Assembly (NCBI GenBank): GCA_035620895.1
Contig: DASPFY010000042.1
Coordinates: 1-64,000, forward strand
DNA length: 64,000 bases
Origin: TA-21 sp035620895
GTDB taxonomy: Archaea > Thermoproteota > Nitrososphaeria > Nitrososphaerales > Nitrososphaeraceae
Direction of reading: 5' to 3'
Below, piece after piece: positions 1 through 8,650 of the stretch. Under the pieces are notes generated by a model. That model was given only the letters and a program-made list of their open reading frames with translations, did no database searches and was not told the DNA's origin. The first letter of the stretch is position 1. Each line of letters opens with the position of its first letter. The position numbers and the translations under genes are program-made.

Positions 1-91
1 ACAAAAGGAACCCTATTAGTATCGCAAGAGCTGGTGCTAGAAGCAAGTAGGGTTGGATTCTACCAGTTTTTGCCTCTAGTGTGACTTTCAT
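1..91 (-). CDS. Sugar-type ABC transporter permease, N-terminal fragment
   Basis: The reverse strand opens with ATG at position 91 and reads without a stop to the window edge, giving 30 residues. They are a short polar leader followed by a hydrophobic stretch (PYLLLAPALAILIGFLL) typical of the first membrane helix of MalF/UgpA-type permeases. It lies 41 bp downstream of the binding-protein gene on the same strand, the usual order for carbohydrate ABC importers. The rest of the gene is outside the window. The permease call rests on the hydrophobic start plus context, so the substrate is unknown. Confidence 0.7.
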   Translation of the reverse strand, partial: MKVTLEAKTGRIQPYLLLAPALAILIGFLL

Positions 92-132
92 TGAGATTGC
101 GGGTTATAATGGAATTTGTATTTTGATAGCTA

Positions 133-1473
133 TTAAGACCAACCAAGTACTTCTGCAGATTTCTTGGCAGCATCATCTAATGCTTGTTTTGGTTCCTTTG
201 CTCCAAGATAAACTTCATCGATTGCCTGTCTTATGTTATCAGCAATTTGAGGATATTCAGCTATGCTGGGTCTGCTGTGCCCTACTGATAACATAGAAAT
301 GAGTTCCTTGTAATAGGGTATGGTATTAGCAAGCTGACCTGAATACTGCCCTTCGGCTATGGGTTTTTGAGTTGGGAGATATGCATATTTTTCCAACATT
401 GGCGCAAGCACATCTGGCTGGATCATTATTTTGAGCAATTCCCATGAAAGTTCCTTATTTGAAGAAGTGCTAGGTATGCCGAGCATCCAACCGCCCATCA
501 TTGTCGCGCTCGTGTCACCAGATTTAGGAACTGGAAACATCGGAATCATGCCAACCTTTTTGTCAAGACCATTCCATTCAGTACTATTAAAGTGTCCCAG
601 TAACCATGAACCTTCCAACATAACAGCAAATTTCTTGTCAGCAAACTCCTGGCCCCAAAAATGATTTATTTGAGGTTTAACACCTTTACTTACTTGATCT
701 TTCAAAAACTGAAGGGCTTTTACACCTTCAGTACTGTTGTAGGATGGAAACCAGTAGGTACCTTTCTCAGGATGGCCAGTTTTTTGTTTTACTATCTCAC
801 CACCTTGCATCCATAGATAAGGGTACCACATATCAGGAGAATGGCTTGCGCCCACTAGATGCATGGTCTCAATTCCTTTTCCTTTAGTCGAGTTTTCAAG
901 CTTCTTTGCTGCCTCAAGGTAGCCAGCCCATGTTTTAAGCGAATCGGGATTTACATCACTTTGGTTTAGGAGGTCTTTCCAGTACCACATAGACCTCACA
1001 TCTGTCCAGGCCCAAATCCCGTATACTTTACCATTGTAGATACCACCATCCCAGTTAGTCTTATACCAATCAGAAGATCGATTCCATGAATTTGTTAAAT
1101 CGGTAAGATCGGATAGAAACCCACCTTCGGCAAACTCACCAAGCCATATCTGATCGACTGAAATGAGATCAATTGGGGTCCTTCCAGCCATTGCAGTTAG
1201 AATTTGTTTTCGCGTATCTGCATATGGTAACACACTATAATCAATGTCTATAGTCATGTTTGGATGATTTTCTCTTAATTTAGTTAATGCATCAGCAAAT
1301 AAAGCATCCCATCTTTCTTTTGGCTCTGCCACTATCGCGGTAATTGTAACTTGGTTAGGTTGTTGTCCTTGAACCATTCTAAGTGGTGACAAGCCTGGTG
1401 CAACCAAAACAACGGCTACTAACGCCAATACTAAAATAATTCTAAAATCCTTGCCGAAGTATTTATGAGTCAT
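133..1473 (-). CDS. Extracellular solute-binding protein, family 1 (sugar-type ABC importer)
   Basis: Binds a solute outside the membrane and delivers it to the ABC permease. The mature part starts with a classic family 1 pattern (VTITAIVAEPKERWDALFADAL), contains SVDQIWLGEFAEGG and PMFPVPKSGDTSATMMGGW, and ends in the helical C-terminal lobe. The open frame extends to an ATG at 1533, but the ATG at 1473 gives a cleaner export signal: a short basic start, then a hydrophobic stretch (IILVLALVAVVLVAPG), so that start is preferred. The mature protein is about 410 residues, normal for the family. The permease follows on the same strand; the ATPase is divergent. The ligand could be a sugar, polyol or glycerophosphodiester and cannot be told from sequence. 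Confidence 0.88.
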   Translation of the reverse strand: MTHKYFGKDFRIILVLALVAVVLVAPGLSPLRMVQGQQPNQVTITAIVAEPKERWDALFADALTKLRENHPNMTIDIDYSVLPYADTRKQILTAMAGRTPIDLISVDQIWLGEFAEGGFLSDLTDLTNSWNRSSDWYKTNWDGGIYNGKVYGIWAWTDVRSMWYWKDLLNQSDVNPDSLKTWAGYLEAAKKLENSTKGKGIETMHLVGASHSPDMWYPYLWMQGGEIVKQKTGHPEKGTYWFPSYNSTEGVKALQFLKDQVSKGVKPQINHFWGQEFADKKFAVMLEGSWLLGHFNSTEWNGLDKKVGMIPMFPVPKSGDTSATMMGGWMLGIPSTSSNKELSWELLKIMIQPDVLAPMLEKYAYLPTQKPIAEGQYSGQLANTIPYYKELISMLSVGHSRPSIAEYPQIADNIRQAIDEVYLGAKEPKQALDDAAKKSAEVLGWS

Positions 1474-1747
1474 AGTTCTGCCGTATATTGTTTTTACATC
1501 ATTATCGCGTCCAATATACTCGCTTTTTCTCATTATTCATATTTAGAACGGCTACTTTTAAGTATTGGCAAATATGTGAATCGAAATATGCTGTCATGTT
1601 GCTAAATGTCAAGTATGTAATCTGCCGGCACTTGAACTTAACTTAGGGTTAACCAGTGACACCATCAATGATAAAAATAATTAATTGTAGATTTTTTCAG
1701 TGAACAGACTACTATACTTCCAACCAGACAATTAAAATTAATATGAT

Positions 1748-2920
1748 ATGCAAATAAAGTCAATTCAAACAGAAGGGATTATTTTGACAACTCTTAGCAT
1801 AAGAAATTTAACCAAAAAGTATGGGCATTTGACTGCATTAGAAAACTTTTCGCTAGAGATAAGCTCTGGTGAGTTTATGGTGCTACTTGGACCTTCAGGA
1901 TGTGGTAAGACAACGGTACTGAGGTGCATTGCGGGCTTGACTGATATTACTAGTGGAGAGATCTATATTGGAGGGGAATTGGTGAACAAACTTCCCCCGA
2001 AAGATCGTGATGTGGCGATGGTTTTTCAAAACTATTCACTTTATCCTCACATGAATGTGTATGATAACATTGCTTTTCCGTTAAAAATGAGAAGAGTACA
2101 AAAAACCAAGATAAATGAAAGTGTTCAAAAAATTGCAAAACTTCTTGACATAGATAATTTACTTGGAAGGAAACCAAAAGAAATTAGCGGCGGTCAAATG
2201 CAGAGGGTGGCTCTGGGTAGGGCCCTGGTTAGAGAACCAAAAATCTTCTTGATGGATGAACCACTTAGTAATCTTGATGCCAAATTGCGCACTGAAATGA
2301 GGGTGGAGATAAAGAAATTACAAGAAAAAGTAGGAATAACTACACTTTACATTACACATGATCAGGCTGAGGCAATGAGCATGGCTGACAATGTTGGTAT
2401 AATGGATTCGGGAAAATTACTTCAACTAGATTCGCCACAGAAAGTATACACTGAGCCTGCTAATCGGTTTGTCGCTGGTTTCATCGGCGTTCCCCCTATG
2501 AATTTTCTAAAATTTAAGATAATCAGAGAAAGTTCATTGTTCCTCAAATTTGACGATAATAATTCTTATCAACAAGTTAACAGGTCTATAATCAAAATCC
2601 CTGATACACTCGCAAAGAATCTAAACAATATTCTTGAGGAAACAATAATGCTAGGGATAAGACCAAAGGATATCATTCTGTTAGGAGATGGTGAGGATTT
2701 TGATGGTTTAATACTAAAAGGAGAAACTGCATATGTCGAATCGCTTGGCGACGACTCAATCGCGGAAGTTAAACTTGGAGAAAGCTTGCTCAAAATATCC
2801 AACGTAACTTCTAGAAATGAGACTCCCATTGTAGGAAAAGAAGCAAAGATTGGTATAAAGTATGACAAAATAAAGTTATTTACCAATTCAGGTGAAAGGA
2901 TTCATATTAAGTTAATATGA
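1748..2920 (+). CDS. ABC transporter ATP-binding protein, MalK/UgpC type
   Basis: Powers the importer encoded divergently upstream. 390 residues. Walker A GPSGCGKTT near residue 50, Q-loop MVFQNYSLYPHMNVYDNIAFP, signature SGGQMQRVALGRAL near 148, Walker B IFLMDEP, and the switch histidine in YITHDQAEAM. A C-terminal regulatory region of about 130 residues follows, with LGIRPKDI typical of the TOBE/MalK beta domain. ATG at 1748 gives a 15-residue extension; a TTG at 1784 (LTTLSIRNLTKKYG) is an alternative start closer to family length. The 270 bp or so between this gene and the binding-protein start would hold both promoters. MalK-type ATPases can serve more than one importer. Confidence 0.9.
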   Translation: MQIKSIQTEGIILTTLSIRNLTKKYGHLTALENFSLEISSGEFMVLLGPSGCGKTTVLRCIAGLTDITSGEIYIGGELVNKLPPKDRDVAMVFQNYSLYPHMNVYDNIAFPLKMRRVQKTKINESVQKIAKLLDIDNLLGRKPKEISGGQMQRVALGRALVREPKIFLMDEPLSNLDAKLRTEMRVEIKKLQEKVGITTLYITHDQAEAMSMADNVGIMDSGKLLQLDSPQKVYTEPANRFVAGFIGVPPMNFLKFKIIRESSLFLKFDDNNSYQQVNRSIIKIPDTLAKNLNNILEETIMLGIRPKDIILLGDGEDFDGLILKGETAYVESLGDDSIAEVKLGESLLKISNVTSRNETPIVGKEAKIGIKYDKIKLFTNSGERIHIKLI

Positions 2921-3034
2921 TTAATATCAGATAACTTTCATCCCATTTGACTTGAACTGTTTACAATTTGTTTTGTTACCATGATAAGAAGTACTTAATA
3001 ATGATAGATTGATGGTTACATTGATCTACTGATT

Positions 3035-3442
3035 ATGTCAACGGTGTCTAGAATTTCTGCAGTAACGTTATTAATTAAGGACATGGAGAGATCGTGTAGT
3101 TTTTATTCCAAAATACCAGGCTTCAAACTGACCTTTGGTGGCAATCACCATGATTTTTTCACTACGTATGAAATCGGTCAAAATACTTCTGTCTATCTAA
3201 ATCTTGAATTATTCAAGCTAAATAACCATAACAAATATGAACACTCAAAAAATCTCGTAAAGATTATCCTACATGTGAATGATGTGGATAAATTATATCA
3301 TTATTTCAAGAATGATCAAATCATTTCTAGCTTGATATCATTTGAAAATGAACCAACTGATGCGTCCTGGGGAGAGAGATACTTCCACATACGGGATCCA
3401 GACGGTTATCTTCTTTCATTTGCTCAATTGATAAAAGTGTAG
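3035..3442 (+). CDS. VOC-superfamily (glyoxalase/dioxygenase fold) protein
   Basis: 135 residues with the vicinal-oxygen-chelate pattern: start ISAVTLLIKDMERSCSFYSKIPGFKLTFGG, a central beta strand (KIILHVNDVDKLYHYFK) and a terminal RYFHIRDPDGYLLSFAQ. The family includes metal-dependent lyases, dioxygenases and antibiotic-resistance proteins. The conserved late DPDG motif and a histidine just before it (YFHIRDPDG) suggest a metal site, but the substrate is not predictable. It stands alone between the ABC ATPase and small unknown genes. A single VOC domain of this size would act as a dimer. Confidence 0.8.
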   Translation: MSTVSRISAVTLLIKDMERSCSFYSKIPGFKLTFGGNHHDFFTTYEIGQNTSVYLNLELFKLNNHNKYEHSKNLVKIILHVNDVDKLYHYFKNDQIISSLISFENEPTDASWGERYFHIRDPDGYLLSFAQLIKV

Positions 3443-3586
3443 GATGACTGATATAATCAATATTTGTTTACCGTATTTCATCTTGCAACTTTTTAAAATC
3501 TTGATATTTTCATAATAAAAAAATCTCGGAGTAATGTTCCACCAAACCGGATATATCCAATAATTGAAACAACCAAGATGATCTTC

Positions 3587-3826
3587 TTAATTTACATGAC
3601 TTTTTCTATACGGTCCACGGGTTCTCTTTCGTGCCTTCTCTTCTTCTAATTTTCTTTTCACTAGTTCAGTTTCCTCATCCAGCGAGTTTTTACTTGATGT
3701 CCCGTCGTGATTTTTCTCCTCATCATGTTCAATGTCTTTGTTATAAATTCTTTTGAGCTTACCCTGACTAATCACATTAATGTGACAGTAAAATAGATTA
3801 ATAATGTTTCTAAAAAAGCCTGGCAA
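3587..3826 (-). CDS. Small basic/acidic hypothetical protein
   Basis: 79 residues, function not recognised. The C-terminal half is strongly charged, with a probable helix (EETELVKRKLEEEKARKR) ending in a basic tail RTRGPYRKSHVN. The biased, non-random composition supports a real gene. The N-terminal part (MPGFFRNIINLFYC) is less convincing, so the true start may be further inside. The tail could bind nucleic acid, but nothing shows it. Confidence 0.45.
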   Translation of the reverse strand: MPGFFRNIINLFYCHINVISQGKLKRIYNKDIEHDEEKNHDGTSSKNSLDEETELVKRKLEEEKARKRTRGPYRKSHVN

Positions 3827-3901
3827 AACACATGATTCTTTTATATGATTACAAATTTAGTAACAAAGACCTTTATGTCCTGAAAATGAAAATAGAGAAA
3901 T

Positions 3902-4030
3902 TTACAATAGCGCTAATGAATAAAACAACAAAGTCATTGCTAATGCATTACCACCTGCTAGTGAAGCATATCTTAGTTTTTGTGAATCTTTCAAAAAATT
4001 TACTCTAGTTTTTTTGAACTTTACCTTCAT
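3902..4030 (-). CDS. Tiny membrane-associated protein (42 aa)
   Basis: ATG at 4030 to TAA at 3902 encodes 42 residues: a strongly basic N-terminus (MKVKFKKTRVNFLKD) followed by one hydrophobic segment rich in Ala, Gly and Leu (ASLAGGNALAMTLLFYSLALL). The basic-then-hydrophobic layout is that of a single-pass membrane peptide with its N-terminus inside. No family is recognised. It resembles in style the other tiny membrane proteins of this window (26724-26846 and 32727-32858). Its size makes chance possible, hence moderate confidence. Confidence 0.5.
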   Translation of the reverse strand: MKVKFKKTRVNFLKDSQKLRYASLAGGNALAMTLLFYSLALL

Positions 4031-4094
4031 AATGGTACTTCAGAAAATACGTTAAAAAAGATTTTCCCAAATTCAATCCAAATTCGCAAAATAA

Positions 4095-5504
4095 TTAAAG
4101 ATATCGCAATGCCGCTCTTGATACCACTTCGGAAAGTGCAGGATGAACATGAACCGTCTTTGAGATGTTGTCAATAGTGCCATCACCACTTTTGATTGCT
4201 ACTAGAACCTCATGAATGAGTATTGAAGCTTGACTTCCTATAATATGACATCCAAGAATTTTTCTGTTATCCTTGTTGACCAAAAATTTTACAAATCCCT
4301 CTGTATCCTCTAATGCTCTCCCCATTGCAGTATCGATATATCGATAAATTGATTTTTCGTAATTCATATTTCCTATTTCTCTCAATTCCTGCTCAGTATG
4401 TCCGACTGCGGCTACTTGAGGAGAACTAAAAATTGCATGGGGCATTGCACTGTAGTCGACCTGAATTTTTTTCTTGCGATTAAAAATATTGTAAAAAGCA
4501 TATTGGGCCTCCAAATTTGCACTATGTCTGAACTGATGGCGACCAATGATATCGCCCAGTGCAAAGATGCCGTCTATATTGGTTGAAAGACTTCCATCTA
4601 CCTGGATGTATCCCTCATCATTTAGTTCAATCCCTGTCTTTGGTAAGTTAAGTATATCAGAATTTGGAACACGTCCTGTAGCAATCAAGAGTTGATCAGA
4701 TTCAATTTCCAAATACTTGCTTGAACCTGATCTTTTGAAAGAAATCACGAACTTACCCTTCTTTTTAGATACTAAATTTGGAGTACAATCTAAATATACA
4801 TTGTATTTTTTTGATAAAATTTCCGTGAATTTTTTTGAAATATCTTCATCTTCATTTGGTAGTAAATATTTACTATGATGAATTATGTTAATCTGAGTTC
4901 CAAGGGAACCGAAGAAATGACCAAGTTCAGCAGCTATAAATCCCCCACCAACAATTGTGAGGATTTGTGGTTGTTTACCAAGTCGAAGAGCTTCATCACT
5001 AGTAACATAATTTGTTGTATCCAAACCCTTAATGTTGGGAATTCTAGGTCTGGTACCTGCAGCAATTAGTATAGTATTGGAGGTTATTTTTTCCTTGCCA
5101 ACCAAGAGGATTTTATCATCAATAAATTTGCACTCTGACGGAAACAGTTTGGGATTTTCTGTACCATCAAGAGATTTTCTAATATCACTTGAATCTGAAT
5201 CGACTATACCCACTACTCTCTCAACTATTTTTTGAAAATCAATAGAAAACTTGTCAACACGTATTCCGAAAAGATGTGCGTTCTTTATTATCTCAGCCAC
5301 ATCTGCACTGTGAAGTAAGAGTTTAGAAGGTATGCAGCCCCTATTAAGGCAGGTTCCTCCCATGTTACTCTTTTCTACAATTGCAACTTTCATTCCACTC
5401 TGAGCCGCTGCACTGGCAACTTCAAGGCCGGCACCACTACCTATCACTATGAGATCGAATTTTTTGATATTTTTTGATTCTACTGGATTAGTCTTAGATT
5501 TCAA
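4095..5504 (-). CDS. Dihydrolipoyl dehydrogenase-like pyridine nucleotide-disulfide oxidoreductase
   Basis: 469-residue flavoprotein of the class I disulfide reductase family. N-terminal FAD site (LIVIGSGAGLEVASAAAQSG), redox disulfide GGTCLNRGCIPSK near residue 50, NAD(P) site (LTIVGGGFIAAELGHFFG), second FAD motif (TNIDGIFALGDI) and C-terminal dimer domain with the catalytic HVHPALSEVV His-Glu pair. These features fit dihydrolipoamide dehydrogenase, but mycothione or mercuric reductase relatives share them. No 2-oxoacid dehydrogenase E1/E2 or glycine cleavage genes are next to it, so the partner is uncertain. The gene is flanked by a 64 bp gap before a tiny gene and a 353 bp gap upstream, so it is probably monocistronic. 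Confidence 0.85.
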   Translation of the reverse strand: MKSKTNPVESKNIKKFDLIVIGSGAGLEVASAAAQSGMKVAIVEKSNMGGTCLNRGCIPSKLLLHSADVAEIIKNAHLFGIRVDKFSIDFQKIVERVVGIVDSDSSDIRKSLDGTENPKLFPSECKFIDDKILLVGKEKITSNTILIAAGTRPRIPNIKGLDTTNYVTSDEALRLGKQPQILTIVGGGFIAAELGHFFGSLGTQINIIHHSKYLLPNEDEDISKKFTEILSKKYNVYLDCTPNLVSKKKGKFVISFKRSGSSKYLEIESDQLLIATGRVPNSDILNLPKTGIELNDEGYIQVDGSLSTNIDGIFALGDIIGRHQFRHSANLEAQYAFYNIFNRKKKIQVDYSAMPHAIFSSPQVAAVGHTEQELREIGNMNYEKSIYRYIDTAMGRALEDTEGFVKFLVNKDNRKILGCHIIGSQASILIHEVLVAIKSGDGTIDNISKTVHVHPALSEVVSRAALRYL

Positions 5505-5857
5505 TACAATTATTGGGATAGGTTTGTATATATGATTTGAAATTTGGTTTTATCAATTCTCTGGGTTTCGGTACTCAGAAAAAGCATTTAGTGCACAGTG
5601 AACAGTGATGCCCCATTGTTGGAATAACAATTCCAAATGCTCTTAGAGCAACTTAAATAAGTGCAAATGACACAACTTTACCTTTGATTGGTTTCCCGGA
5701 TGGAACTGACCTGAGAAATTAAAATCATTTGAACTGCTAATCAATTTAGTATCATTTACAGATTGATTTTCATTCGTCTTTTCAGGTTATTATTTTGCCC
5801 TATTATTCGAGATAAAAAGAAGAAGAATCAGAAAAGATAAAAACAATGTTTATCATT
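5505..5857. other. Intergenic region without a recognised gene
   Basis: This 353 bp holds the promoter of the flavoprotein on the reverse strand and the 3' side of the UbiC-like gene. A short perfect inverted repeat lies at 5620-5637 (TTGGAAT, 4 nt spacer, ATTCCAA), possibly an operator or weak hairpin. No convincing open frame or structured RNA was seen. Confidence 0.4.
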
Positions 5858-6349
5858 TCATTTATTTATTTTGAGGGGAAAGACTTCATTTATCCTGCAA
5901 ATTACGTTTTCCTTATGGTATAGCGAGTAATTTTTGAAAATATGGAGTCCTTCTGCGTACCCTATTTCTGTTATTTTCTTAAATATCTCCAGTCTATGGT
6001 AAAGTAGTATTTTTCCAATGCCTCTTTTACAATCTCGAATCTCAGATAAGACGTCAAGTGGTATTTTTCTACAATAGATTTTCGAATTCGCGAAAGCCAA
6101 AATATTATTTGCAGAAGAAATTATACATGACTTTCTACTAATAATATTTTTTTCTTCAGTTTGCTCTATTACTCTTATTGCTGTTTCCGAGTTATTTATT
6201 GCCTCCAAAAGTTGTTGGGTATTTCCCAAATCAATTAACAGTATTCTTTGTACAAGATCAAATTTTTTGTGCGAGATTACTTCAAGCTTGAAAATATCAT
6301 CATTCGTTATAAAATGATGATTTTTGACCTGATATATTCCATCCATCAT
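5858..6349 (-). CDS. Chorismate pyruvate-lyase-like protein (UbiC / DUF98 type)
   Basis: 163 residues, about the size of E. coli UbiC (165). Chorismate lyase converts chorismate to 4-hydroxybenzoate and pyruvate. The C-terminal half follows the UbiC and mycobacterial Rv2949c pattern: an arginine at residue 72 (SRKSCIIS) where UbiC has its substrate-binding Arg, a strand ending in RKIP near 97, a GIGKIL turn at 110-115 matching the G-R/K-L-L segment, a helix with FKKITEIG, and INEVFP at 153-158 with Glu155 where UbiC has its catalytic Glu. Identity is low, so the call rests on motif order and context. It is last in a three-gene run with UbiA- and UbiE-like genes, 20 bp after the UbiA-like stop. 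Alternative: a UTRA-fold ligand-binding protein. Confidence 0.65.
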   Translation of the reverse strand: MMDGIYQVKNHHFITNDDIFKLEVISHKKFDLVQRILLIDLGNTQQLLEAINNSETAIRVIEQTEEKNIISRKSCIISSANNILAFANSKIYCRKIPLDVLSEIRDCKRGIGKILLYHRLEIFKKITEIGYAEGLHIFKNYSLYHKENVICRINEVFPLKINK

Positions 6350-6369
6350 ATTTATAATGAAATTGAAAA

Positions 6370-7077
6370 TTAAAAAGTGATCTGGAGCGCCCTGAAAATC
6401 AAGAACACGACAGAAAACAATATGGTGGTAATGCTAATAATTTTTAATTGGGATTCTAATTTTTTAGATCTTACTACGTCTTGATTTTGCCTGAATTCCT
6501 TATATCTTCGTGAAAGTTTTATCTCAATATACGAGATTAGAAAAGCTGCCGTAGATATCAATAGTGGAACATATGATATAGAATTTGTTTGCATGACGTA
6601 TCCTGCTAATAATGGCATGCTGCCCCATGATATTGCAAACCATGTATTATTATGAAAGAATCCGTTCCAAATTTCAAAGTTATACGCGAACAAGAAGAAA
6701 CCTTCTAGGATTGCAATTGGAAGTAATAAAGGAACATAAAATATGATGTAATATGATCCAATAGCATATGCTACAACTAATCCACAGACGAGCATTATTA
6801 GTAATTCTAGATTCGAAAAAAGATCCCCCCATGGCTTTTTTTTTGATCCCATACTATCTGCAGCGTGTGCAGAAATACCTAGAGCTGCAAAGTAAATTAT
6901 GACGATTGCAACCAACCTATCCCACATTATTGTTGGGGAGAGAAGAGATCCTATGATTGAAAAAGAAATGCACATTCCGGTATAAGGAAGAAACAACATC
7001 CCAACAAAAATTCTGAATTTTATTGGACCAAACTGTGGAACAAACCATTCATTTAGGCGGGCTATTTGATCTTTCAT
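6370..7077 (-). CDS. Divergent UbiA-superfamily membrane protein
   Basis: 235 residues with about seven hydrophobic helices. The first cytoplasmic loop reads AHAADSMGSKKKPWGD, where classical UbiA enzymes have NDxxDxxxD. The second half has AYNFEIWNGFFHNNTWFAISWG followed by PLLAGY, matching the second UbiA repeat layout. Such proteins belong to the UbiA prenyltransferase superfamily, which attaches isoprenoid chains to aromatic or lipid acceptors inside the membrane. Only one Asp of the first motif is kept, so catalysis is uncertain. Its start codon directly follows the stop of the methyltransferase gene, and the chorismate-lyase-like gene follows, so the three are almost certainly co-transcribed. 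A polytopic protein without transferase activity cannot be excluded. Confidence 0.65.
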   Translation of the reverse strand: MKDQIARLNEWFVPQFGPIKFRIFVGMLFLPYTGMCISFSIIGSLLSPTIMWDRLVAIVIIYFAALGISAHAADSMGSKKKPWGDLFSNLELLIMLVCGLVVAYAIGSYYIIFYVPLLLPIAILEGFFLFAYNFEIWNGFFHNNTWFAISWGSMPLLAGYVMQTNSISYVPLLISTAAFLISYIEIKLSRRYKEFRQNQDVVRSKKLESQLKIISITTILFSVVFLIFRALQITF

Positions 7078-7755
7078 TTATTTTTTCGCGCATACTATAG
7101 CGGAGGTACCGTGAGTGTAATACTTCTTAGAGATGGATGTAAATCCCGTCAGATCAAGCTCGCTGACAAGATCATTTACCCAAGGATTAAGTTGTATTAA
7201 TTTGTCAAGACTAGAAAATACATCTCTCCAAGAAGTGATTACTTTGCCCAATTGATTTAGGATTTGAAAATAAGAATGCCATAATATTCTCATCATCCTT
7301 GTTTTAGGATATGTAAAGTCATGAATAATTACAATTCCACCTTTTCTTAAAACTCGCCAATGTTCCCTTACCATGGCGGATAACTCTGTATATTTAGCAA
7401 GGTATGAAGAAATTATTACATCAAAACTATCGTCTTTGTATGGAAGAAATTCCGCCAAGGAATTGGTCAAGAGGATATAATTTTGTCGGTTTTTCGCCCG
7501 TCTTAGATATTCAAAGGTTAGATCAGTCCCGATAATCCTCGAGTGGGTCGATTCATAATTAATAAATGAGGAAAGGATCCCCGTACCACATGCTAAATCA
7601 AGAATCAATTTATTTTTTCCATCTATAAATCGCATCATCTCCTTCTTCCATGATGAATCTTTACAAAATGTTGTTAATTTAACAATCCTGTCATAGCTTG
7701 ATGCATTCTTGGAAGAAAAAAATCTTGTTGCAATCAAGTGTCCACCTATACTCAA
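7078..7755 (-). CDS. SAM-dependent methyltransferase, UbiE/MenG-like
   Basis: 225 residues. SAM-binding motif I is LILDLACGTGI (about 50-60), the acidic ribose-binding residue is in IIGTDLTFEYLRRAK, and later motifs are DSFDVIISSYLAKYTE and REHWRVLRKGGIVIIHDFTYP. The last resembles the DFxxP segment of UbiE/MenG/Coq5, and the C-terminal half holds the bulky aromatic region (HSYFQILNQLGKVITSW) before a final strand YTHGTSAIVCAKK. UbiE-type enzymes C-methylate quinone precursors. It is the first gene of the operon with the UbiA- and UbiC-like genes, which strongly suggests an aromatic isoprenoid substrate. Class I methyltransferases are diverse, so the exact substrate is inferred. Confidence 0.8.
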   Translation of the reverse strand: MSIGGHLIATRFFSSKNASSYDRIVKLTTFCKDSSWKKEMMRFIDGKNKLILDLACGTGILSSFINYESTHSRIIGTDLTFEYLRRAKNRQNYILLTNSLAEFLPYKDDSFDVIISSYLAKYTELSAMVREHWRVLRKGGIVIIHDFTYPKTRMMRILWHSYFQILNQLGKVITSWRDVFSSLDKLIQLNPWVNDLVSELDLTGFTSISKKYYTHGTSAIVCAKK

Positions 7756-7778
7756 TATTTCAATTTATTTGCAATCCG

Positions 7779-7937
7779 ATGAATATTAAAGTATGTATAG
7801 CCAATAAAGCAATAAAAAAATTTTTAAAAATGAATCTAAATGAGGACCTCTTACTTATTCTTCAACTAGCTAGAGAAGCTTTTAAGAAGAATCTCATTGA
7901 TGATGACGACCTAGACGGATTTCATGAAAAACACTAA
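7779..7937 (+). CDS. Possible small protein (52 aa)
   Basis: ATG at 7779 gives 52 residues ending LQLAREAFKKNLIDDDDLDGFHEKH: an amphipathic helix with an acidic tail. An internal ATG at 7830 (MNLNEDLLLILQLAREAF) would leave 35 residues. It is divergent from the methyltransferase operon. No family is recognised; the helical, charged composition is the only support. Confidence 0.35.
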   Translation: MNIKVCIANKAIKKFLKMNLNEDLLLILQLAREAFKKNLIDDDDLDGFHEKH

Positions 7938-8296
7938 CAACTCAACAAATACGTAGATAATTGCCTCGATTTCAAATGTATAGAGTAAACTTATCATTGG
8001 AACTAATGAAATGATTTGGTTTAGGTTTTTCAGTACGTCAATCTATTACTAAGCTGGAGCACAACTACTGTTTGTGATCGTATCACCAACGACACTACCT
8101 CATGATTAAAAGTTTAGTGATATCTCCATTAGTAATAAGGCTCTATCTCTATTGTAGCAGGTCTACTTTTAAAATCACTCCTGCTGTCTTGCAGTTGTTC
8201 ATGTAATAACTAGAATATCAACACATAATGATACTCTTTATTCAGTTTTCCATAATAAAATAATAATATATTATATAACCCTTAATACAAATATTA
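7938..8296. other. Intergenic region with a promoter near its end
   Basis: 359 bp with no convincing gene on either strand. A TATA-type element TTATATAACC lies at 8271-8280, placing a likely transcription start near 8300 for the following gene. No hairpins of note. Confidence 0.4.
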
Positions 8297-8326
8297 TTGA
8301 TTCTTTTGACTCGAAATAATTTTCCC

Positions 8327-8632
8327 ATGAAAGATTGGCATATTAAACATATGGAAAACACAGTCATTAAACATGTCAAGGGTTTATCTCCGGACGCGAC
8401 AAGATATCAGAAAAAGATGCATTATAAATATGGAGGAATAGTAAAGATATTGCGATACATTGAATACGATAAAAAACACGGAGTAACAAACGATGATATT
8501 GTTGCAATCATAGAAAAACTTCGTTCTGACTCGTCTTATGAAGAAATTCGTGGTAGTGAGGGGTTCCTTGATAGATTAAAGGAAATTGAATCATCAATCG
8601 CGAATACTCCAACGAAAATTCTAACTAAATAG
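8327..8632 (+). CDS. Conserved-looking hypothetical protein
   Basis: From the ATG at 8327 the protein has 101 residues; a TTG at 8297 would add ten. It contains VKGLSPDATRYQKKMHYKYGGIVKILRYIEYDKKHGVTNDDIVAIIEKLRSD, helical and rich in Lys, Tyr and His, with no membrane segment. A TATA-like box at 8271-8278 predicts transcription from about 8300, which favours the ATG over the upstream TTG. No family is recognised. The compact helical, charged content is compatible with a nucleic-acid-binding or regulatory protein, but this is a guess from composition alone. Confidence 0.6.
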   Translation: MKDWHIKHMENTVIKHVKGLSPDATRYQKKMHYKYGGIVKILRYIEYDKKHGVTNDDIVAIIEKLRSDSSYEEIRGSEGFLDRLKEIESSIANTPTKILTK

Positions 8633-8650
8633 TCAACTTAATCGCTTACA

